Assembly (NCBI GenBank): GCA_002454015.1
Contig: DKIB01000012.1
Span: 1 to 13,361, forward strand
Reading direction: 5' to 3'
Source: Proteobacteria bacterium UBA6729
Lineage (GTDB): Bacteria > Pseudomonadota > Gammaproteobacteria > Porifericomitales > Porifericomitaceae
DNA length: 13,361 bases
In this document: in pieces, positions 6,170 to 12,324 of the stretch
Position numbering within the stretch: the first letter of the stretch is position 1
How the letters are laid out: each line of letters begins with the position of its first letter
Notes under the pieces: model-generated
What the model saw: the letters and a program-made list of their open reading frames with translations, nothing else
Database searches by the model: none
Told to the model about the DNA's origin: nothing
Position numbers and translations under genes: made by a program

Positions 6170-7074
6170 CTTTCTACTACCAGATAACCATCTATACCGA
6201 GCTGGTCCAGTTCATCTGCGCGGCGTGACAGTGCCTCCTCCCCGGCCAACGGACCCACCAGGACGCGATAATAATTTTGTGCATCAACCTGCTCGGCTTC
6301 CACCCGCACGTCAGTCGGCGCCAAGCCGGCCTGCTGCAATGTATGCTGCTGGCGCACCGCATTCTCCCGGAAGCGGAATGATCCCACCTGTATGTACAGG
6401 CTGACCTCCGGGGCTGCCGGTTGCGCCGGGGTAGTCGCTGGCTGCCGGGACAGCTGCCGCACCAGATCACTGCCCTTGTCCACTACTGGCGCACCACCGC
6501 CTGGTGCAGGGGATGAGGTGTCATTGCTGGCCTCCACATTGGTCGCAGCGGGGGCCACAGGGGCGGCTGTTGCATCCAGGACTACCACTTCAACCGGGGC
6601 AGTGCCGGATTTGTCCAACCCCAACTTCACGGCGGCCACATAGGATAAATCAATCACCCGCTGAGCATGGAATGGCCCTCGATCATTGACCCGCACCACG
6701 ACCTGCAGACCATTCTCCAGATTGGTAACCTGCACATAGCTGGGCAGTGGCAGCTGCTTGTGAGCAGCAGTCATCTTGTGCATATCATAGACTTCGCCAC
6801 TGGAGGTGCGCTTGCCATCAAACTTTTTCCCATACCAGGAGGCAATACCACGTTCCTTGTATCCCCTGGCATCAGCCATCACATAATAGCGGCGGCCATG
6901 CACCACATAGGAAGATGGATTGCCGTAGCGACTCCTTTGTTCAGGCCGCGGGATGGCATCGGCAATACCGGATGCCCCCGGCCTTTTATCGGCCAACATG
7001 CCACAACCATGCACGCACAGCAGTAGCATGAACAATGCCGATACCCGCCGTCTGCCGGACATCACCTGTATCAC
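6166..7074 (-). CDS. rlpA: Septal-ring/rare lipoprotein A, lytic transglycosylase RlpA with SPOR domain
   Basis: RlpA is an outer-membrane lipoprotein which, in Pseudomonas aeruginosa, is a lytic transglycosylase specific for stem-less (denuded) glycan. The 302-residue product begins with a signal peptide ending VHGC, where Cys24 is the likely lipidated residue. A double-psi beta-barrel domain follows at about 75-168 (GIASWYGKKFDGKRTSSGE; RVNDRGPFHAQRVIDLS). Glu94 and Asp131 correspond to the two residues needed for activity in P. aeruginosa RlpA. A Pro/Ala-rich linker (168-223) leads to a C-terminal SPOR domain (224-302, LYIQVGSF, YYRVLVGP) that binds denuded septal glycan. The GTG at 7074 overlaps the mltB stop by 4 nt (GTGA) and has AGGG 7 nt upstream. 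An ATG at 7062 is an alternative with the same signal peptide core. Confidence 0.96.
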   Translation of the reverse strand: MIQVMSGRRRVSALFMLLLCVHGCGMLADKRPGASGIADAIPRPEQRSRYGNPSSYVVHGRRYYVMADARGYKERGIASWYGKKFDGKRTSSGEVYDMHKMTAAHKQLPLPSYVQVTNLENGLQVVVRVNDRGPFHAQRVIDLSYVAAVKLGLDKSGTAPVEVVVLDATAAPVAPAATNVEASNDTSSPAPGGGAPVVDKGSDLVRQLSRQPATTPAQPAAPEVSLYIQVGSFRFRENAVRQQHTLQQAGLAPTDVRVEAEQVDAQNYYRVLVGPLAGEEALSRRADELDQLGIDGYLVVER

Positions 7075-8036
7075 CCCTGCACCCTGCTGCGTATACGATC
7101 ACCCAGCTGGTATACCGCCAATGCATACAATTGGCTGTGGTTGTAACGCATGATAACGCGAAAATTCTCAAAGCCCAGCCAGTATTCTTCAGCACTGGCA
7201 CCATAAAAACGCAATGGCAATACCATGCTGTCCGCGGTAGCGCTGTCCACAGTCAGTCCCAACAATGTGGACAGCGCCACAGGAGCTCCGGACTGCGCCG
7301 CAAATAGTTTCCGATTGGCACCCGGATTGACCACACGATAGGCCACTGGACCATCTTTAACCCAGCCATGGTGTTGCATATAATTGGCAACACTGCCTAT
7401 GGCATCGGTATAATCATTCCAGATATCTATTTTGCCATCAGCGTTGAAATCCACCGCATAGTTGCGGTAGCTGCTGGAGATAAACTGCGGTATGCCCATG
7501 GCACCGGCATATGAACCACGCAGCGTCTGCGGGGACAGCCCCTGATCCCGGGTCAGCAACAGGAAGTGCTCCAGTTCATCACGAAAAAACTCCCCCCGGG
7601 TGCGATGGTAGAAGGCCAGTGTTGCCAGGGACTGAAGCACGCTGAAGCCCCCTTTGTTGCGGCCATAACGAGTTTCCACACCGATGATCGAGGCAATGAC
7701 CCAACCGGGTACCCCGTATTCTGCATAGGCCCGCTCCAGGTCAGGCTGGTACTTGCGGGCAAAGCTGGCACCTTGTCGAATCCGCTCGCTGGTAACAAAG
7801 ATCTTGCGATACTGTTGCCACTGCAGGGACTCTGCGGGTTTGCTCATGCTTGACAAAACCTTTTCAGAGCGCTGCAGACCACCAAACAGGGCCTGTAATC
7901 GCTGCTGCTCAAAGCCATGTACCTTGACCATGCGGGCCATAAACCCGGGCAGCTCCGGGTGGTTGGCCAGCATCAGCTCCGCACTCCCTGCAATGCCTGG
8001 CAACAGGTACAGGCAGCTAATCAACAAGCGTGTCAT
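7071..8036 (-). CDS. mltB: Membrane-bound lytic murein transglycosylase B family (MltB/Slt35)
   Basis: This lytic transglycosylase cleaves the MurNAc-GlcNAc bond and leaves 1,6-anhydroMurNAc ends. I chose the ATG at 8036, which shares a base with the rodA stop (TGATG). An in-frame ATG at 8417 would add 127 residues lying wholly inside rodA and is rejected. The 321-residue product has the catalytic motif IIGVETRYGR with Glu121 (E. coli Glu162), the substrate groove motif YAGAMGIPQFISSSY (175-190), and the EF-hand-like calcium loop DFNADGKIDIWND (196-208) known from Slt35. The N-terminus looks like a signal peptide with cleavage after AGSA (about residue 19). A LISC sequence at residues 5-8 resembles a lipobox but sits too near the N-terminus, so a soluble periplasmic form is more likely. 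The stop overlaps the rlpA GTG. Confidence 0.96.
   Translation of the reverse strand: MTRLLISCLYLLPGIAGSAELMLANHPELPGFMARMVKVHGFEQQRLQALFGGLQRSEKVLSSMSKPAESLQWQQYRKIFVTSERIRQGASFARKYQPDLERAYAEYGVPGWVIASIIGVETRYGRNKGGFSVLQSLATLAFYHRTRGEFFRDELEHFLLLTRDQGLSPQTLRGSYAGAMGIPQFISSSYRNYAVDFNADGKIDIWNDYTDAIGSVANYMQHHGWVKDGPVAYRVVNPGANRKLFAAQSGAPVALSTLLGLTVDSATADSMVLPLRFYGASAEEYWLGFENFRVIMRYNHSQLYALAVYQLGDRIRSRVQG
7082..7085 (-). promoter_or_regulatory. Ribosome binding site AGGG for rlpA
   Basis: AGGG ends 7 nt before the GTG at 7074, inside the last codons of mltB. This spacing supports the overlapping GTG start over the ATG at 7062. Confidence 0.5.
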
Positions 8037-9142
8037 CAGTGTAAATAAAACCTCTGTTTCTCGCAGTTGTGGATTGCCATCAGTATCCCGGTGATCAGTG
8101 CCACTGACAGCATTGATGAACCGCCCATACTCATCATCGGCAATGGTACACCCACCACCGGCAACTGTCCAGAGGCCATCCCCATGTTGACATACATGTA
8201 GGAAAACACAATCAGCGTCAATGCTGCTGCCAACAGGCGCGCATAGCGATCCCTGGTGTGCAGGGCAATCATCAACCCGCGGACCACGAACGCCATATAG
8301 AACAACAGCAACAGGATGAAGCCAATAAAACCAAACTCCTCGCAATACACCGAAAAGATAAAATCGGTAGTGCGTTCCGGCAAGAATTGCAAGTGACCCT
8401 GTGTGCCATTCAACCAACCCTTGCCATACATGCCGCCTGAACCGATCGCTATTTTTGATTGTATCACATGATACCCTGCATTCAGGGGATCGCGTTCCGG
8501 ATCCAGAAAGTACAGGAGCCGACGTTGCTGATGTTCATGCAGCCGCGGCCAGATAACCGGGATGGCAGCCAGACCGGCAGCCCCCATGGCGCAGAGTATC
8601 TTCCAGCTGAGACCGGCAAAAAACAATACACTCAGCCCGGCACAACCGATCAGCACTGCGGTGCCGAGATCGGGCTGCAGAATCACCGGAATCATGGCCA
8701 GGCAGATGACCCCGAGTCCAATCAGGGTCTGTGACAACCCCAACGGCAAGGGCTGGCGAGCCGCTATTACGGCCAGGGTCATGCACAATGTCAGTTTGAC
8801 CAGTTCCGATGGCTGAAAATGCAGGGGACCAAACTCCAGCCAGCGGGTTGCGCCCTTGGTAGTATCGCCGTGCACCAACACCAGAAACAACAATGCCAAT
8901 GACAACACGAATACCGGTATGGTCAGCCTCTTCAATACATCAATATCGATCTGTGCGACTACCAACACTACAGTCAGGGCTATCAATATATGCACGCCAT
9001 GGCGCAATAGCAGTGCCGTATCAGTATCAACCACACTGTACAGCGTTACCAGACTCAACACGGGAAACAACAAAAACACCGCCATCAGCACCGGCTCCAC
9101 ACGCACCCGTACGATAGAACCAAACCAGCCCTGGGCGATCAT
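8036..9142 (-). CDS. rodA: Peptidoglycan glycosyltransferase RodA
   Basis: RodA is the SEDS-family polymerase that extends glycan strands from lipid II in the elongasome, paired with PBP2. The 368-residue, highly hydrophobic product has about ten membrane helices and is the same size as E. coli RodA (370). Key motifs are KGATRWL (96-102), FQPSELVK (109-116), QPDLGTAVL with Asp158, the long segment LDPERDPLNAGYHVIQSK, and PERTTDFIF with the catalytic Asp260. The C-terminal motif that is usually SYGGS reads SMGGSS here. The ATG overlaps the mrdA stop as ATGA, a classic coupled start. The stop TGA shares one base with the mltB ATG (TGATG). FtsW is excluded by the partner gene and by the RodA-type loop. 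Confidence 0.98.
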   Translation of the reverse strand: MIAQGWFGSIVRVRVEPVLMAVFLLFPVLSLVTLYSVVDTDTALLLRHGVHILIALTVVLVVAQIDIDVLKRLTIPVFVLSLALLFLVLVHGDTTKGATRWLEFGPLHFQPSELVKLTLCMTLAVIAARQPLPLGLSQTLIGLGVICLAMIPVILQPDLGTAVLIGCAGLSVLFFAGLSWKILCAMGAAGLAAIPVIWPRLHEHQQRRLLYFLDPERDPLNAGYHVIQSKIAIGSGGMYGKGWLNGTQGHLQFLPERTTDFIFSVYCEEFGFIGFILLLLFYMAFVVRGLMIALHTRDRYARLLAAALTLIVFSYMYVNMGMASGQLPVVGVPLPMMSMGGSSMLSVALITGILMAIHNCEKQRFYLH

Positions 9143-10989
9143 CGGTCCAGTCTCGCCGTGGCCGGGCGCAAATAATGATCAAACAGCCTGCGGGCTACAG
9201 GTGCAGCGTATTTGGAGCCGCTACCACCATTTTCAATCACCACTGCCAGTGCTATACGCGGTTCCTGGATCGGCGCATAGGCGATAAACAGCGAATGATC
9301 CTCCAGCTCTGCGCTGGTGCCTGACAACTCACGCACCACAACCTGGGCAGTGCCGGTTTTACCGGCGATCTCATAAGCCTCCAGCCCCATGGCAATACCA
9401 CGCGCGGTGCCACGCTCACCGTGCACCACCCGACGCATACCCTGACGCACCTGCTCCCACTGTACGGCAGCTGCTGCCAGATGGCTTCCTGCGGGCGGTG
9501 GCAATGTCCCCAACCACTCATCGGTCAGTGGATTGCGGCGCCCACCCAGCAGGGTCGGCACTGGCAACCAACCATTGGTGGCAAGGGCGGCCGTGGCGAC
9601 CGCCAACTGCACCGGGGTGACCAGCATATAACCCTGACCGATGCCGGTAATCACCGTTTCTCCTGTATACCAGGGTTCCTTGTGTCTGGCCTGCTTCCAT
9701 TGCGGATCCGGAATCAACCCCGTATGCTCCCCGTCCAGATCAATCCCTGTAGCACTACCAAAGCCAAAGCCCTCCAGCGCCGCAGCCATACCTTCAATGC
9801 CCAGTTGCAGGGCCAGTCCATAAAAATAAACATCACAGGACTGCTCCAGGGCACTCACCAGATTCACCGCACCGTGTCCGTACGCCTTCCAGTCATGGAA
9901 CCGTCGGCCTGCCCCATTGATCCGGAACCAACCCGGACAATGACGCGCCTGACCTGAAGACACGGTACCAGCCAGGGCAGCCTGCGCCAGAAATGGCTTG
10001 ATCACCGAACCCGGAGGATATTGCCCATGTATGCTGCGGTTAAACAGGGGGGCATCAGCCCGCTGTTTGATGCGCTGGTACTGTTGTTTGTCCAGACCAA
10101 TGGTAACCGGGTTTGGATCGTAACTCGGGGTACTGACCAGTGCCAGCACCCGACCGCTGGCGGGTTCAATGGCAACCACAGCACCACGCCGACCGGCCAG
10201 CGCAGCGTGCGCCTCCAGCTGCAAATCTGCATTGATGTTTAACACCAGCGCCTCACCCTGGCGCGGTGGCACCGTCTCCAGGATACGCACAATGCGGCCA
10301 TCTGCGTTGACCTCTGCACTGTGATAACCCAGATATCCGCGCAACAGTTCCTCATAGCGTTTCTCAATGCCGGTCTTGCCTATACGATTGCGCAAACGAT
10401 ACTGTTCAGGTTCAGCAACTGCAGCCAGATCCCGTTTATCCAGCCCACCGACACGGCCTACCACATGGGCAGATACACTGGCCAGTGGATAGTACCGCCG
10501 GAAACCGGTTTGCACATCAATCCCCGGAAATAAATGCTGATGCACTGAAAATTTTGCCACCCGTTCTTCACTCAGACCTTCCAGCAACAGCAGTGTGCCC
10601 TGCCGGTTGGGCCGTGCCGTATGGACAGACCTGAACATGGACTCTGCATCTGCACCCAGCAGCTGCCCCAGCCTGAGCAGTTCCGGTCTGGTCGGCAAAC
10701 CGGACCGACGTTCTGTCTGCACCACCAGATTATAGGTTGCCAGGTTACCTGCCAGCAGCACTCCATCGCTGCTATAGATCTCACCACGCTGTGGCAGGAT
10801 GGGAACAACGTGCAAACGATTATCCCTGGACAGGGTAGTATAGTGAGCATGTTGTACGACCTGCAGGAAGAACATGCGCAGGATGAGCCCTCCTGCCAAT
10901 ATCAGTAATACCACCAGCGCAAATATGATGCGCGCCCGGCTCAACCGCAATTCGTGATCAGTGGCGCTGTCCCAACGATAGGCTTTCAT
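9139..10989 (-). CDS. mrdA: Peptidoglycan D,D-transpeptidase MrdA (PBP2)
   Basis: This is the class B penicillin-binding protein that cross-links new strands during side-wall elongation, working with RodA. The 616-residue product (E. coli 633) has a short cytoplasmic N-terminus, one membrane anchor at about residues 20-44, the pedestal/dimerisation domain (PQRGEIYSSDGVLLA near 66-80; GKTGIEKRYEELL near 204-216), and the transpeptidase domain. Catalytic motifs are SVIK (Ser328, Lys331), SCD (Ser384 to Asp386, the SxD form typical of PBP2 rather than SxN) and KTG (544-546). The GIGQGY motif sits at 449-454. The ATG at 10989 is 2 nt after the mreD TAG with no clear Shine-Dalgarno. The 3' end overlaps rodA by 4 nt (ATGA). 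FtsI is excluded by the neighbours and by the closer match to PBP2. Confidence 0.98.
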   Translation of the reverse strand: MKAYRWDSATDHELRLSRARIIFALVVLLILAGGLILRMFFLQVVQHAHYTTLSRDNRLHVVPILPQRGEIYSSDGVLLAGNLATYNLVVQTERRSGLPTRPELLRLGQLLGADAESMFRSVHTARPNRQGTLLLLEGLSEERVAKFSVHQHLFPGIDVQTGFRRYYPLASVSAHVVGRVGGLDKRDLAAVAEPEQYRLRNRIGKTGIEKRYEELLRGYLGYHSAEVNADGRIVRILETVPPRQGEALVLNINADLQLEAHAALAGRRGAVVAIEPASGRVLALVSTPSYDPNPVTIGLDKQQYQRIKQRADAPLFNRSIHGQYPPGSVIKPFLAQAALAGTVSSGQARHCPGWFRINGAGRRFHDWKAYGHGAVNLVSALEQSCDVYFYGLALQLGIEGMAAALEGFGFGSATGIDLDGEHTGLIPDPQWKQARHKEPWYTGETVITGIGQGYMLVTPVQLAVATAALATNGWLPVPTLLGGRRNPLTDEWLGTLPPPAGSHLAAAAVQWEQVRQGMRRVVHGERGTARGIAMGLEAYEIAGKTGTAQVVVRELSGTSAELEDHSLFIAYAPIQEPRIALAVVIENGGSGSKYAAPVARRLFDHYLRPATARLDR

Positions 10990-10991
10990 GT

Positions 10992-11465
10992 CTACGCATA
11001 CCGGCGACGCACGTCACGTAGCAGTAAAAAAATCCACGGCCACAACAGTACACTCACCGGCACCGGAGCCCAATACAGCCAGCCTGTCGGCGGGGTACCC
11101 AGCATTACACGTATCCCCAGACGTACCAGCAAGTACAGCAACAGCAACAACGCCACGGCTATGGCCTGGCGGATCAGCGGATACATCCGCAGACGTGGAT
11201 ATGTGCCACCCACAACGCCAGCCACGATCACCAGTGCCAGTGCATTTTCTCCCAGCACCGAGGCCTGCTGCACATCCAGCAACAGACCCAAAGCCAGTGC
11301 AGTAGCCGACCCGACCAGCTCAGGCCGGGCTATGCACCAGTAGATATACACCAGCACCACCCACATGGGCACCCAGGACTCAGCCCAGCCCGGCATCGGC
11401 AGGGCGGAAAGCAGCAACGCTATAGCCAGACTGATCAGAATTGTACGGCGACCCACCGCCTGCAC
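10992..11465 (-). CDS. mreD: Rod-shape-determining membrane protein MreD
   Basis: MreD is the polytopic inner-membrane partner of MreC in the elongasome. I chose the GTG at 11465, 7 nt after the mreC stop, because it lies 11 nt from a strong GGGAGG and gives 157 residues, close to E. coli MreD (162). The frame is open further upstream to an ATG at 11594, but that extension lies inside mreC and reads as low-complexity Arg/Trp-rich sequence unlike MreD. The product is very hydrophobic with five or six predicted membrane helices. The C-terminal signature LLWPWIFLLLRDVRRRYA closely matches the E. coli LWPWIFLLMRKVRQQFA end. The stop TAG is 2 nt before the mrdA start. Identity rests on position plus this signature, since MreD is poorly conserved elsewhere. 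Confidence 0.93.
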   Translation of the reverse strand: MQAVGRRTILISLAIALLLSALPMPGWAESWVPMWVVLVYIYWCIARPELVGSATALALGLLLDVQQASVLGENALALVIVAGVVGGTYPRLRMYPLIRQAIAVALLLLLYLLVRLGIRVMLGTPPTGWLYWAPVPVSVLLWPWIFLLLRDVRRRYA

Positions 11466-11472
11466 CGTCGTG

Positions 11473-12321
11473 TTATCCTCCCTGCCCAGACCCTGCCCGG
11501 TCAGCAGCAGGGTGGCCGTTGTGCCACACCAGCAGGAACTTGCGGCTTCTCTCCATGCGTGCCACCGGGGTGGCCTCCACCTCGATAAACTCACCCCCCG
11601 GATTGCGCTTCACCCGGCTGACTCGTGCCACCGGATAGCCCTGCGGGAACTTGCCCCCCAAGCCGGAAGAAACTACCAATTCCCCTTCACGCACATCCAC
11701 ATTGCCACCGATGTAACGCAGGCGCAGCCGGTCCAGACTGCCAGTACCCTCGGCCACCGCACGCACGCCGGTACGATTCAGCACCACCGGCAAGGCATGC
11801 CGGGCATCAGTGATCAGCAATACGGTGCTGGTAAATGGCCCTACATGCAACACCTGCCCCATGACCCCACCCGCATCTACCAGCGGCTGTCCGGTATAGA
11901 CATCGTGGCGGCTGCCCTGATCCACAACCAGGTGATGCTGCCCGGGCCCCACATCCATGGACACCAACTGCGCCACCTGTACCCTTTCCTCCAGGCGAAT
12001 GGACGATGCCAGCAATTCCCTGAGGCGCAGGTTCTCCTCCTCCAGACTCGCATGGCGCTGCAACCGTACCTGCATGGTGACCAGCTGGTCCTGCAGCGTG
12101 GCGTTCTTCTCCAGCAGACGCTCCCGGCTGCCAAGGTATCCGGCTACAACCTCCAGATACTCAACCGGCTTGCCAGAAACCACCTGTAGTGGATATACCA
12201 GCACCGACAGGCCACTGCGGATCCCGGCCAGATAGCCCAGATAATGATCCGATATGATCAACAGCACCGCCAGCAGAGCCCAACCCAGTGTACGACGGTG
12301 GTATCCTGCCCGGGCCATCAT
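11473..12321 (-). CDS. mreC: Rod-shape-determining protein MreC
   Basis: MreC is the bitopic periplasmic scaffold that links MreB and MreD to PBP2 and RodA and activates PBP2. The 282-residue product has a short basic N-terminus, one membrane helix at about residues 12-32, a coiled coil at about 60-108 (KNATLQDQL, LEEENLRLRELL), and the paired beta-barrel domain. Family motifs visible include VVDQGSRHDVYTGQPL, GVMGQV, TDARHALPV and SSGLGGKFPQGYPVA. It is shorter than E. coli MreC (367 residues) because it lacks the long Pro/Ala/Gln-rich tail, which is common outside the enterics. The start is a double ATG (12321 or 12318), only 3 nt after the mreB stop with just a weak GGA upstream, so coupling to mreB is likely. 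The last codons contain the GGGAGG that serves as the mreD ribosome binding site. Confidence 0.97.
   Translation of the reverse strand: MMARAGYHRRTLGWALLAVLLIISDHYLGYLAGIRSGLSVLVYPLQVVSGKPVEYLEVVAGYLGSRERLLEKNATLQDQLVTMQVRLQRHASLEEENLRLRELLASSIRLEERVQVAQLVSMDVGPGQHHLVVDQGSRHDVYTGQPLVDAGGVMGQVLHVGPFTSTVLLITDARHALPVVLNRTGVRAVAEGTGSLDRLRLRYIGGNVDVREGELVVSSGLGGKFPQGYPVARVSRVKRNPGGEFIEVEATPVARMERSRKFLLVWHNGHPAADRAGSGQGG
11477..11482 (-). promoter_or_regulatory. Ribosome binding site GGGAGG for mreD
   Basis: A GGGAGG Shine-Dalgarno lies at the very end of mreC, with its last base 11 nt from the GTG at 11465. It is the strongest SD seen at any junction in the operon and decides the mreD start. The spacing is slightly long, so an 8-nt-closer non-standard start cannot be wholly excluded. 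Confidence 0.7.
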
Positions 12322-12324
12322 GAT

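Noticed and set aside
8037..8417. In-frame N-terminal extension of mltB from an ATG at 8417
   Set aside because: The extra 127 residues lie entirely inside rodA in another frame, have no MltB homology and hide the signal peptide that starts at 8036.
11466..11594. Upstream ATG start for mreD at 11594
   Set aside because: It overlaps mreC by over 100 nt and adds a non-hydrophobic Arg/Trp-rich segment; the GTG at 11465 has GGGAGG and gives the normal length.
11365..12189. Plus-strand ORF of 274 codons opposite mreC/mreD
   Set aside because: It is His/Gln/Pro-rich with no family resemblance, the mirror of a well-conserved mreC; a shadow frame.
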